A DNA stretch of 64,000 nt from Candidatus Thorarchaeota archaeon. Lineage in GTDB: Archaea > Asgardarchaeota > Thorarchaeia > Thorarchaeales > Thorarchaeaceae. Made by a program: the position numbers and the translations under genes. This document shows positions 1 through 7,990 of the stretch, in pieces. Each line of letters opens with the position of its first letter. The stretch's first letter is position 1. The stretch spans positions 124,001-188,000 of the forward strand of contig RDOC01000004.1 of the NCBI GenBank assembly GCA_011364985.1, in the 5' to 3' direction. The notes under the pieces were generated by a model. The model made no database searches. It was not told where the DNA came from and saw only the letters and a list, made by a program, of their open reading frames with translations.

Positions 1-144
1 CAGTGATTGAGGATCAATATCACAGATGGCAGCAATTTCCGCGTTAATCAGCCTTGCATCCAAAAGAGCAGTCAGGCTAGTAAGATGTGTCCGGCCAATA
101 TTGCCGGTACCAATCAGCCCCACGCCGATTCGTCCTTTGTTCAA
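1..144 (-). CDS. Gfo/Idh/MocA-family oxidoreductase, N-terminal fragment (runs off window)
   Basis: Only the first 48 codons are inside the window. They encode a Rossmann nucleotide-binding start with the glycine motif GVGLIGTGNIGRTHL, followed by a strand ending AAICDID, where the acidic residue normally contacts the NAD(P) ribose. This is the usual opening of Gfo/Idh/MocA NAD(P)-dependent sugar or polyol dehydrogenases. The start is a TTG at 144-142, because an in-frame TGA lies three codons upstream (153-151). Substrate cannot be told from this fragment. It is divergent from the TPR gene that follows. Confidence 0.75.
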   Translation of the reverse strand, partial: MNKGRIGVGLIGTGNIGRTHLTSLTALLDARLINAEIAAICDIDPQSL

Positions 145-274
145 AGGAATTCAACTACCAAGTGTTTCTTCACAAGCACGTATTTTAGTCTTATGAGAAC
201 GCCAACTGCATTTTAGAGCGTACAATGAGATTTAATAAGAATCAACAGCCGAAGAGCTGCAAGGAGCAAATGAT

Positions 275-2119
275 TTGACATCTGCAGAAGACCTAGTGAG
301 AAATGCAAGGAGTGCACTTCAAGAGGGGAATAGAAATGAGGCAGCGGAACTGATGAATAGAGCTGCCTCAATCTACGCAGATGAAGGGGACTATGAAACT
401 GCAACCATACTCTACGAAAGAGCTGCACAGTTCTTCTGTGACACATATCAAGCTGAGAAGTGCTTTGTGGCCTTTGAAAATGCCACGCTGATGTTGGTCA
501 GACAACCGTCGTCCTCTCAAACTCATGATCAAATCGTGAGAATTAACGAAGAAGCAGCAGATATCGCGTGCCGTGCAACCGAATTTCGACGCGCCGCCAA
601 TTTTCTGTTTCGAGCTGCAGATTTTGCGGTGGATGACGAGAAGAAACGGCACCTCCAGACAAGAGCTGGTGACTGTCTGGAGAACGTAGCTGATACTCAC
701 GAGGAGAGAGGTAATCTGGAAGAAGCAGTGGCTGTACTGAAGAAGGTAGGAAGGTTATACTACACAGTTGGTGACATCGAACTTGGTGAAAGAATCAGTA
801 ACCGAGCAGCCAAGATAGCACTTCGATGGGCAAAGGATGCAAAGGGCAACAAGAACTACTTCTCAGCAGGCAGCGCCATGGCTGAGGCTGCTCAAATAAC
901 TCACTCACTAGGCGATGCTCCTGAAGCCACGAGAATGATGATGGAAGCTGGAGAGCTGTACGAGGAGGCAGGCCACTTCGAAAGGGCAGGCAATATCTAT
1001 GACGCCGCACAAGAGGCCTATTCACTCCAACGTCTTACAACGGCACGTCGACAGGCCATGGCGAAAGCTGCTGAGGCATATCTGAAGATGGAAGGAACTC
1101 CCGAGGCTATAGCCCCGCTTCTGGTGAAAGGTGGAAACATGTTTCTTGAACTTGGTCGGGACATGAAGGCCAAATGGGCGTTCAAGAGGGCTAGTGAGTT
1201 CTTTAGTGAGCTCGCTGCGAAAGCCTCAGCAGAGGATGATATTGAATCCAAGATGAGATACCTCAGGTTTCAGGCCATGTCCTTGCGAAAATGGGGAAGG
1301 TTTGAAGACGCAGAAGATGTCTACCGTGAGGCCATTGAATACTACATTCATCAGGCACAAATCCATGAAGAAGAAGGAGAGAAAGAGGAACAGGCGATAT
1401 CATTCGAAGCAGTAGCGGAGGTTCTAGAAGAATCAGGTGACAAAGCAGAAGCAGTCGTTCAGCTTGAACGGGCTCTTGCCCTGTATGTTGAACTAGCTAA
1501 CGATTTCTCCTCGACGAACCAAAACGATGAAAGCTCCAAATTCTATAGCAAAGCCGCAGAATGCGCCAAGCGTCTTGGGAACACAGAGCAGAGTCTATCT
1601 TATCATGAAATAGCAAGTGACAAGGCAGAACTTGCAGCCAAATACTATGAGGAAATGGGTGTCAAGGAACTATCAACAATTTGGAAGCGTACAGCAGGCT
1701 TGGAAGCATTGAGAACAGAGAATAATGAGCGCATTGGAAAAGGAATTGACCTTTTGCAGCAATCAGCTGCAGGCTTCAAGGAGATTGAAGAGATGATGGA
1801 TTCCTTTGACGATCTCTTTGCAATCTTTGAAGCCCTCTTCCTCAACTATCCTGACGACCGTGATTCTATTTCCAAAACACTGATGGAAATGGATGATACT
1901 TCTCGAAAGACAGACGATGTGAGAATGGCAGCAATAATGTCTGTGATACATGCTGTTGAGAGCGGAAATCCCACTGCTGCTCTACTAGCTTTGCAAGAGC
2001 GAGAAGAGGAACTTCTGGATTTAAATGACCGACTGAGAGCGCTTATATCGCAGTCAAAGGTTGTTAGAAAGCCAGAAGATGTCAAAACAAAAGACAGCAC
2101 TCATTGGGCATATAGATAG
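275..2119 (+). CDS. TPR-repeat protein, SNAP-like helical repeats
   Basis: A 614-residue all-helical protein built of tetratricopeptide-type repeats along most of its length, for example AAELMNRAASIYADEGDYE near the N-terminus. The spacing and the repeated A-A-x-x-Y/F pattern resemble eukaryotic alpha/gamma-SNAP, the adaptor that recruits NSF to SNARE complexes. No membrane segment or signal peptide is visible, so it is probably a cytosolic scaffold. The start is TTG, with a GGAG eight bases upstream (263-266). SNAP-like TPR proteins are common in Asgard genomes, but the TPR fold is generic. A direct SNAP homology is an inference, and no SNARE or NSF partner is in the window. Confidence 0.65.
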   Translation: MTSAEDLVRNARSALQEGNRNEAAELMNRAASIYADEGDYETATILYERAAQFFCDTYQAEKCFVAFENATLMLVRQPSSSQTHDQIVRINEEAADIACRATEFRRAANFLFRAADFAVDDEKKRHLQTRAGDCLENVADTHEERGNLEEAVAVLKKVGRLYYTVGDIELGERISNRAAKIALRWAKDAKGNKNYFSAGSAMAEAAQITHSLGDAPEATRMMMEAGELYEEAGHFERAGNIYDAAQEAYSLQRLTTARRQAMAKAAEAYLKMEGTPEAIAPLLVKGGNMFLELGRDMKAKWAFKRASEFFSELAAKASAEDDIESKMRYLRFQAMSLRKWGRFEDAEDVYREAIEYYIHQAQIHEEEGEKEEQAISFEAVAEVLEESGDKAEAVVQLERALALYVELANDFSSTNQNDESSKFYSKAAECAKRLGNTEQSLSYHEIASDKAELAAKYYEEMGVKELSTIWKRTAGLEALRTENNERIGKGIDLLQQSAAGFKEIEEMMDSFDDLFAIFEALFLNYPDDRDSISKTLMEMDDTSRKTDDVRMAAIMSVIHAVESGNPTAALLALQEREEELLDLNDRLRALISQSKVVRKPEDVKTKDSTHWAYR

Positions 2120-2197
2120 GTGCAGATTGTCTCTTGTACCCCACGAAGAAAGACGCAAAAGGGAAGTAATCCTGCCTCAGAGTTAGGGTGATTTCAT

Positions 2198-2617
2198 TTG
2201 GGAACTCATCATCAATCAATCAGCTTTCAGACAAGAGGCGACTGCGACATTATTGATATTACTGAAAGGGTGGAGGAAATTGTTGAGAAGAGCAAATTCA
2301 GAAATGGAATCTGCACAGTATTTGTGCCGGGTTCAACTGCATCAGTTACTACAATAGAGTACGAAGATGGCCTGCTAAAGGATTTTCCCGATGCAATGGA
2401 CAGACTAGTGCCGGAGGACATTGTATATGAGCATCATCTTAGATGGAGAGATGGAAATGGTCATTCGCATATCAGATCTAGTATTCTGGGCCCAAGCATA
2501 GCAATACCGTTTGTGGATGGCAGATTGACTTTGGGCACATGGCAGCAGATTGTGTTGTGTGACTTCGATAACAGACCGCGCAGCAGAAAGGTCGAAGTCA
2601 TGTTGCTTGGTGACTAG
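2198..2617 (+). CDS. yjbQ: YjbQ/UPF0047 family protein (secondary thiamine-phosphate synthase type)
   Basis: A 139-residue protein matching the YjbQ (UPF0047) family along its whole length. The family hallmarks are the stretch GHSHIRSSILGPS followed by LTLGTWQQI and the acidic-basic tail CDFDNRPRSRKVEV. Members form trimers, and some complement thiamine-phosphate synthase mutants; the true activity is uncertain. The start is TTG at 2198, preceded by a GGTGA Shine-Dalgarno. It lies 78 bp after the TPR gene on the same strand, and a short minus-strand gene converges from the right. Confidence 0.88.
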   Translation: MGTHHQSISFQTRGDCDIIDITERVEEIVEKSKFRNGICTVFVPGSTASVTTIEYEDGLLKDFPDAMDRLVPEDIVYEHHLRWRDGNGHSHIRSSILGPSIAIPFVDGRLTLGTWQQIVLCDFDNRPRSRKVEVMLLGD

Positions 2618-2620
2618 GCA

Positions 2621-2944
2621 TCACAAGTCAACAGGCTCTGGAAGATCCCACTCGAGGTCCTTTAGACCGGCGGGAAGAGGCTCCGAATCCCGAATTTTGT
2701 ATGCAAGATAGTGGATTCTAAGAGAACGACGAAGCCGATGAATCTGAAATGGAGTATTCCATGCAGGATCGGGCTTCCGGTAGCCCAGCGTATCAACGAG
2801 GCCGCGAATCGTATCAAGTTCTCGCCGCACTTGTGCCTTAACATCTTCAAGGTCACGGTCTATTGTAAGAGCAGAACTCCCAGTCATTTCTAGTACCTCA
2901 AGAGAGCCAGTTCCCAAATCCATTAAACTAGGAGTATGACCCAA
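2621..2944 (-). CDS. Hypothetical protein, co-transcribed with nob1
   Basis: A 107-residue soluble protein with no recognised domain. It has a predicted helical middle rich in Arg, Asp and Leu (DLEDVKAQVRRELDTIRGL) and a basic stretch FQIHRLRRSLRIHYLAYKI. It begins at TTG only three bases after the nob1 stop codon, so it is almost certainly the distal gene of the NAD kinase-nob1 operon. It converges with yjbQ, leaving three bases between the stop codons. No function can be assigned. Confidence 0.6.
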   Translation of the reverse strand: MGHTPSLMDLGTGSLEVLEMTGSSALTIDRDLEDVKAQVRRELDTIRGLVDTLGYRKPDPAWNTPFQIHRLRRSLRIHYLAYKIRDSEPLPAGLKDLEWDLPEPVDL

Positions 2945-2947
2945 GTA

Positions 2948-3469
2948 TTACTCACTTGAGTGGACAGGTTTTCGCTTCGCCGGGACTCTTATCATGACGG
3001 TGCCACAAATTGGGCACTCTTCAACTTGAGAGATTTTTCTCTCGGCATGACCACAGGCAGGACACTTTCTCATCCAGATTATTTTATTTTTCATCCTTTT
3101 GTGTGGATCTAAGAAAGCCAATCCCAATTCCTCAGCCGTGTTAAGAACAGCCAAATCAGAAGAAACTACGACAACAGTGTCTCCAGCTACTTCTCTTGTC
3201 AGTGCCAAGGCTAGGAGTTGTATGTCAGTGTCGGACATGATATTGAGGTCACCAGTTCTTCTTGCTGCTTCTTCGATTTGAGTTGTCAAATGTGAATCAG
3301 GGGATTCTTCCAATATTCTACCGGTTGAAAGAAGCATATCAGCTCTCTGTTTACTAGGTCTATTTCTAAGCTCGTCCAGTATAGTGGGAGTTGTGATCAA
3401 TTTCAATTCGGGATTCTGCTGCGCCCATGTTGAAAGAAGTGCACTGGTATCTAGAACGTGAACTTTCAG
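2948..3469 (-). CDS. nob1: Nob1-like PIN endoribonuclease with C-terminal zinc ribbon
   Basis: A 173-residue protein of the Nob1 family, the PIN endonuclease that cleaves the 3' end of 16S/18S rRNA during small-subunit maturation. The N-terminus reads VHVLDTSALLSTW, the first PIN strand with its catalytic Asp. Acidic residues follow in LRNRP, SDTDIQLLALAL and SSDLAVLN. A C-terminal zinc ribbon has CPACGH and CPICGT knuckles. The first ATG/GTG/TTG (TTG at 3406) would remove the catalytic Asp, so translation must begin upstream. An in-frame TAG at 3472-3470 leaves CTG at 3469 as the likely start. It follows NAD kinase directly in an operon. Confidence 0.85.
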   Translation of the reverse strand: MKVHVLDTSALLSTWAQQNPELKLITTPTILDELRNRPSKQRADMLLSTGRILEESPDSHLTTQIEEAARRTGDLNIMSDTDIQLLALALTREVAGDTVVVVSSDLAVLNTAEELGLAFLDPHKRMKNKIIWMRKCPACGHAERKISQVEECPICGTVMIRVPAKRKPVHSSE

Positions 3470-3483
3470 CTACCGAACCACCT
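3467..3483 (-). promoter_or_regulatory. Shine-Dalgarno and CTG start codon of nob1
   Basis: On the minus strand AGGTGG (3483-3478) overlaps the TAG stop of NAD kinase and stands eight bases before CTG (3469-3467). This is the spacing expected of a real ribosome-binding site. No ATG, GTG or TTG lies between the upstream in-frame stop and the conserved PIN Asp codon, so CTG, or less likely a GTT or ATC codon, must be used. Confidence 0.7.
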
Positions 3484-4360
3484 AGAGCGTTCGCGGAACA
3501 AGTCTCGTGTTTATTCTATCCCAATAGTTGTCGTACAGTCTGATGAATCTAGTGATACCCTTAGACTTACGAACCCATACCTTCTCTTCAGGTTCTATGT
3601 CCCAGCGAGTTTGTCCGTCAATAACGGCAAGGCCAGGAGCCTCTGGTTTGATTAGCTCAAGTTCTATCGTAATATCATCGGGAATGACCACAGACTTGAG
3701 TTCAAATCGGGGAGGACATACTGGAACAAATATGAACCCATGAACATTCGGAGAGAGAATGGACCCACCTGCTGCAAGAGCATAGGCAGAAGATCCTACC
3801 GGCGTCGCAACCATTGCTCCATCGGCACGACCATAATCAATTCGAACGCCATCAAGAAGTATCTGAAAAGTCAGCAATCGTCCGGGGATTCTTGAAACAA
3901 CATAGACCTCATTGAGCGCATCCTCAAATCGCCTATCACCGACGCCAGACGCAATATTGACATTCTTCTCGATTACACATTCGTTTTGAAGAATCTTCTC
4001 CAAGAAGCCAATAGCCGTGGTTGTGCTGCTTTCTGTCATAAATCCGACATTTCCGCGATTAACACAGAACAAAGGCGTTTCACGGTCCGCAAGCTTTGAT
4101 AGAGTATAGAGAATCGTTCCATCTCCCCCAATTGTAATGACAAAATCGACATCCATATCTTCAATCAGAGTGGGGGTGGTACGTGGATGAGCCGCGTGAC
4201 ACGAACCTTTGTCAACCAGAACTTCCATCTTATTAGCAACGAGGAACTCCGCAATTCGGTCTGCATTGCGTTCAATTTCTGGTCGGCCCGGTTTGCAAAC
4301 TAAGCCAACAGCTCTACGGTCTGATAGAATTTGCGGATTTGTTTCTATCAACGCTTGCAC
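3482..4360 (-). CDS. nadK: NAD kinase
   Basis: A 292-residue NAD kinase that phosphorylates NAD+ to NADP+. The diagnostic GGDGT motif lies at about residues 78-82 inside DFVITIGGDGTIL, followed by the NxGxxGF-type stretch VNRGNVGFM. The substrate-binding region VATPVGSSAYALAAGGSIL is also canonical. Its length is normal for archaeal NadK. The start is GTG at 4360. It is the first gene of an operon with nob1 and a short unknown gene. It is divergent from the aIF5A gene, with 113 bp between them carrying both promoters. Confidence 0.93.
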   Translation of the reverse strand: MQALIETNPQILSDRRAVGLVCKPGRPEIERNADRIAEFLVANKMEVLVDKGSCHAAHPRTTPTLIEDMDVDFVITIGGDGTILYTLSKLADRETPLFCVNRGNVGFMTESSTTTAIGFLEKILQNECVIEKNVNIASGVGDRRFEDALNEVYVVSRIPGRLLTFQILLDGVRIDYGRADGAMVATPVGSSAYALAAGGSILSPNVHGFIFVPVCPPRFELKSVVIPDDITIELELIKPEAPGLAVIDGQTRWDIEPEEKVWVRKSKGITRFIRLYDNYWDRINTRLVPRTL

Positions 4361-4473
4361 ATCCGCTCACGTTCTCGCCAAATCCCCCTTTTACTCTTGT
4401 CATTCTGAGAATAGGGACTTCCCGTAAAGTATTTAGATAGAACAGAAGGTAACGGTGGATTGGCCTTTAATAC

Positions 4474-4884
4474 GTGGTGATAGTCGTGAGCATTCAAAGG
4501 AAAGTTGTAAAGACCCTGAAACCTGGTAGCTACTTCATGATTGACGAGGAACCATGCCGAATCGTTTCCATCGAGAAGTCAAAGCCAGGAAAACACGGCG
4601 CTGCTAAGGCCAACATTGTGGCAATTGGGCTTTTCGACGATAGAAAACGAAATGTGATCTACCCTGCTGACAGACAGGTTGATGTTCCAGTGATTGACAA
4701 AAGGAGTGCAACCGTAATAGCTGATATGGGTGAATCCCTTAGCATGATGGATATCGAGTCCTATGAAACCTACGAAATCCCGCGTCCTACTGATGAAGAG
4801 ATTGCCTCCAAGATTCAACTCAATGTGGAGGTTGAGATCTGGGAGGTTATGGGCATCAAGAAAATCATGCGTGTAAAATCCTAG
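4474..4884 (+). CDS. eif5a: Translation initiation factor aIF5A (hypusine-containing)
   Basis: A 136-residue aIF5A, the elongation and termination factor that relieves ribosome stalling. The hypusination loop is intact as SKPGKHGAAKA, the second Lys being the modified residue. It is followed by the family strand IVAIGLFDDRKRN and a C-terminal OB-fold ending EVMGIKKIMRVKS. The start is GTG at 4474; an internal GTG (MSIQRKV-type) a few codons later is an alternative. It stands alone between NAD kinase and an Lrp-type regulator. Deoxyhypusine synthase is not in the window. Confidence 0.95.
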   Translation: MVIVVSIQRKVVKTLKPGSYFMIDEEPCRIVSIEKSKPGKHGAAKANIVAIGLFDDRKRNVIYPADRQVDVPVIDKRSATVIADMGESLSMMDIESYETYEIPRPTDEEIASKIQLNVEVEIWEVMGIKKIMRVKS

Positions 4885-4973
4885 TGCTTCTGGCGCCTTT
4901 ATGGTATGCTGCAAACAGGTATACCATCTATTTATCAACGGGATAGAAGATAAGTCCTCATGAGGCTGGCTTA

Positions 4974-5414
4974 ATGGCTCCTTCAGAGAAGATTGACAAG
5001 TATGACCGCAAAATCATCGAGCTTCTGTCGGAGGATGCACGCAGTTCGCTTAGAGACATAGGCAAGAAAGTGAAGCTGAGTGCGAGCTCCGTACGGAATC
5101 GAATGGCGCGCTTGGTGGAGATAGGTGTAATAAAATCATATACGCTCGATGTGGATTGGAGAAAAGTGGGGTATGACATACAGGTCTTGCTCTTAATCTC
5201 ATCATGGAGTAGCTCGGTAAAGGAGATTTACAATACGCTTATAGAACAGGATGAAATTCTGCAGGTATTCTGGACCTCAGGTCCTGCTAACCTTGTTTGC
5301 CTGCTTCGAGTGCGAGACATGAATGAGCTCTCACAATTCATCACCGAAAAGCTCGATCGGATTAGAGGTATACAAAAAGTGGAAACGATGTTCTTAATGC
5401 CAAGTCCACACTAG
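4974..5414 (+). CDS. Lrp/AsnC-family transcriptional regulator
   Basis: A 146-residue Lrp/AsnC regulator. The N-terminal winged helix reads KIDKYDRKIIELLSEDARSS, then the recognition helix SASSVRNRMARLVEIGVIKSY, the usual family opening. The C-terminal RAM-type domain runs from about residue 65 to the end (VWRKVGYDIQVLLLIS, then VETMFLMPSPH). Such proteins form dimers and octamers that sense amino acids. The start is ATG. It is a single gene, and its target is unknown. Confidence 0.88.
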   Translation: MAPSEKIDKYDRKIIELLSEDARSSLRDIGKKVKLSASSVRNRMARLVEIGVIKSYTLDVDWRKVGYDIQVLLLISSWSSSVKEIYNTLIEQDEILQVFWTSGPANLVCLLRVRDMNELSQFITEKLDRIRGIQKVETMFLMPSPH

Positions 5415-5469
5415 ATTGTCCTCTAATTCTTGCAAAACGACTGCGATGTGAACTTGTCAAACCACACAC

Positions 5470-6489
5470 TCAACTCGTTCTCTTTCCCGTGTCCCGAGAC
5501 CAAACCATAAGAACTAACATTGACAAAAAGCCTCCAATCAAAGAACCGAGCAAGGCGAATCCCATAGCATTTTGGAGAAAGGATGGAGGGGCAGTGTTGT
5601 TTGTTAATGTAGACCCGTTATGCGTGGTGGTTGTAGAAGTTGTCTGGGTTGTAGTGGTTGTCCATGTGGATGGTCCAGGAGGATGATACTCATTCAATAC
5701 AATGACACAAAGAAACCCAGCAGTTATTGGATCGCAATAGAAATTGCTTAGAAAAGCAGAAGAATAGGGGGGAGCAATGCTCCACGCCGTCAAATATCCA
5801 GTATCGTCTTCAGTGATATTTCGTCCCTCATCTGGACCAAACCATATGCAGTAATACTCGACATTTCTGGCCTTTGGGACTGAAATTCGACAGTCCAGTC
5901 TTGTAGAGGCATTGATAATATTGTGTCGATTAAAACCGAATCCAATCTGGAATTGATCAGGATAGTCACAGGTAACTCGTATGTTGTCAACGAAGAATAC
6001 GTCTACGGCTGTTTCTCCCGGAAGCGTTAGGTTGATCAAAGCGTTGTGGTAGTCGGTACGATTACTTTCATAGGATGGAAAATTTGGCGGGAGATGGATG
6101 GGCTCTGTCAGATTGGTGAGATCAATCTGTTCAAAATGGACCATTTCCCCAACAATTCTGGATGAAAAATTGGATATCAATGAAGGCCAAAGCACTGAAT
6201 ACCAGTTTGGTGTGTAGAGTAATAATACATTCTGGCTATCGCCATCCATATTGGTTAGCTTCAAGGCGCCTTCCACTTCTACTGTAAGCAGAACGTTTCC
6301 TATCGTTTCAATGGTCATATTGATTTCAACATCGGTCATCTTAGCTCCGGAATTTAATGTGATTATGCTTGGATAGCACGGTATAAAGCTAGGCGGAGCC
6401 ACAACTTCAACGACCGGAGTATTGGCAAATATGAGAAAGACCAACAGAAGAATTCCTATCATCTTTTGTATTCTCATGATACTTGCCAA
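5470..6489 (-). CDS. Secreted, C-terminally membrane-anchored protein with Thr-rich stalk
   Basis: A 339-residue surface protein of unknown function. It has an N-terminal signal sequence (residues about 8-30, IGILLLVFLIFANTPVV) and a beta-rich ectodomain with many N-x-S/T sequons. A Thr-rich stalk (TWTTTTTQTTSTTTTH, about residues 276-292) would be a likely O-glycosylation site. A C-terminal membrane helix (FALLGSLIGGFLSMLVLMVW) is followed by a short basic tail. This layout is typical of archaeal cell-surface glycoproteins. The gene is monocistronic and converges with the Lrp gene. No enzymatic motif is visible. Confidence 0.75.
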   Translation of the reverse strand: MASIMRIQKMIGILLLVFLIFANTPVVEVVAPPSFIPCYPSIITLNSGAKMTDVEINMTIETIGNVLLTVEVEGALKLTNMDGDSQNVLLLYTPNWYSVLWPSLISNFSSRIVGEMVHFEQIDLTNLTEPIHLPPNFPSYESNRTDYHNALINLTLPGETAVDVFFVDNIRVTCDYPDQFQIGFGFNRHNIINASTRLDCRISVPKARNVEYYCIWFGPDEGRNITEDDTGYLTAWSIAPPYSSAFLSNFYCDPITAGFLCVIVLNEYHPPGPSTWTTTTTQTTSTTTTHNGSTLTNNTAPPSFLQNAMGFALLGSLIGGFLSMLVLMVWSRDTGKRTS

Positions 6490-6549
6490 GATACTCTATG
6501 CATCATTTTCGTAATATTCTAATTCTTGAACACAGGAAAAGTAGGGAAA

Positions 6550-6667
6550 TGGTGCGGAGGGCGAGATTTGAACTCGCGATTCGGACGCCGAGTGGCAATC
6601 GCTCAGCGAACTCCTACGAGATAGGGATCTGAACCCTACGCCTTTGACCAGGCTTGGCAACCTCCGC
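6550..6667 (-). tRNA. tRNA-Leu(CAG) with encoded CCA and a likely 29-30 nt insertion in the variable region
   Basis: The minus strand folds as a type II tRNA. The acceptor GCGGAGG (6667-6661) pairs with CCTCCGC (6560-6554), with discriminator A and an encoded CCA (6552-6550). The anticodon arm is TAGGG-TTCAGAT-CCCTA, giving anticodon CAG at 6631-6629 (Leu). The T arm is GCGAG-TTCAAAT-CTCGC. From acceptor to discriminator it is 115 nt, about 30 too long. The excess lies between the short variable arm (about 6620-6609) and the T arm. It contains a 7-bp hairpin, CGCTGAG/CTCGGCG (6608-6602 with 6592-6586). A non-canonical intron there would leave a normal tRNA-Leu of about 85 nt. Confidence 0.9.
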
Positions 6668-6739
6668 TTTGCTAGAGCCCAGTGAGTCACAGTTGTGATA
6701 TAATGCTTTTCCTGCCGCCGGTGTGACTAATGTTATTAC

Positions 6740-7513
6740 CTATGTTGGATACCCTATATTACGCACCCTGTTTCGCGATTCGATCATATCCTGCTTGAGG
6801 TGTTCCCAATTGCCAATCTGGTTCAAGACATCTTCTCTAGCGAGAGCTTCATTCACAGAGCCATCGTAAAGAACACTGCCGTTTCTAAGGACGAGCACCG
6901 AATCTGCCCAGTTCTCTAGAAAGAATCTGTTGTGGGTGGTATACAATACACTCATGTCTTCATTTCGGGGATCTTCGATAATCTTAACCAGGCGGCGAAC
7001 CATTGGAAAATCAATACCAGTAAAGGGCTCATCGAGGAATAGAATCCGTGGCCGCATAGCAACAACTCCGGCAAGAGCTACACGCTTAGCCTGACCGTGA
7101 CTCATCTGATTGACTGGCCGGTCTCTAAAATCAGACATCTGGACAATTCCCAACTCCGTTCTGATCCTTTCCTCGACCTCGTCTTCTGAGAGGCCTTGGT
7201 TCCGTGGTCCAAAAGCAACGTCTTCCCATACAGTTAGAGCAAAGAGCTGGTCATCTAGATTCTGAAACAGGAATCCTATTTCCTGTCGGACCTGCCATAG
7301 ATTTTTACGGGTACGAGCTCTATCAAATACATATATCTCACCTGCCTCAGGTTCAAGCAAACCAAGAATCAGTTTGAAGAGCGTTGTCTTTCCAGAGCCA
7401 TTCAACCCGACCAAGGCTTTCTACTCGCCTTGATGTAGCTGGAAACTCACGTCCTCGATAGAGAAGTCATCATAACTGAAGTACAGTCTGGTAATATCAA
7501 GTGCGCACGTCAA
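6740..7513 (-). pseudogene. ECF transporter ATPase (EcfA/NikO/CbiO type) interrupted by an in-frame TAG
   Basis: The reading frame starts at TTG 7513, overlapping the ecfT stop as TTGA. It encodes LDITRLYFSYDDFSIEDVSF and then, just before the Walker A loop, hits TAG at 7423-7421 (HQGE-stop-KALVGLNGSGKTT). After that stop everything is intact: the Walker A, the Q-loop LFQNLDDQLFA, the signature MSHGQAKRVALAG, Walker B ILFLDEPFTGID and the H-loop TTHN. Full length would be 257 residues, near family size. Because the partner ecfT is also broken, decay is the simplest reading. Reinitiation at GTC/TTG near 7414 would give a protein lacking the first strand and the A-loop. Confidence 0.75.
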
Positions 7514-7950
7514 GCAAATAGCACCTCCAATGAAAATGGGATGAGCACGAAGATGACCCACAATAGGCCAAGAAGCAACAAGACAAGAAGCGTGTCAGCT
7601 CGTCTAAAGCCTGAGTCAGGCAACACCATTTGTCCATCAAAACCACGAATCTTCATTGACTCGTAGATAGCAATGCTCTAATCAAATGCACGATCTATAT
7701 TGGAGCCTATAAGAAACCCCAGCGATTTAATATGCTCCGTTCTGGTACCCCTCTCAAATCCACGGAGGCTTTGTGCATCTTGCATTCGCTGTCGTTCCTC
7801 AATGAACAAGGGAATGTATCTGAGCATGATTAAGAGCGAGCCCAAGATGGATCATGGAATTCGAAGGGTTCTCAATGCTCCCATGAACCCAGACAGAGTC
7901 ATATGAGATAGGACACTAATGAAGAGAAGCGGTGACGATGCAAGAGTATT
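7510..7950 (-). pseudogene. ECF transporter membrane subunit (EcfT/NikQ/CbiQ type) remnant with two in-frame stops
   Basis: One minus-strand frame encodes the C-terminal half of an EcfT protein. It reads SPLLFISVLSHMTLSGFMGA, then LRYIPLFIEERQRMQDAQSL with the conserved RG motif. This is followed by ESMKIRGFDGQ, the second coupling-helix motif, and a final membrane helix (LLVLLLLGLLWVIFVLIPF). TGA at 7854-7852 replaces what is usually a Trp or Arg position after LRTLRIP. TAG at 7680-7678 interrupts the stretch before SIAIYESM. The N-terminal membrane half is missing; nikR occupies its place. The frame ends at TGA 7512-7510, overlapping the ecfA start. Confidence 0.75.
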
Positions 7951-7990
7951 AATATGTGCCACTTCTTGCGAAATCGTGTTACTATAGGAT

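Noticed and set aside
6740-7854. Amber or opal recoding (for example pyrrolysine) of the stops in ecfA and ecfT
   Set aside because: Both TAG and TGA occur, ecfT has also lost its N-terminal half, and no pyl genes are present. Other genes here end normally with TAG.
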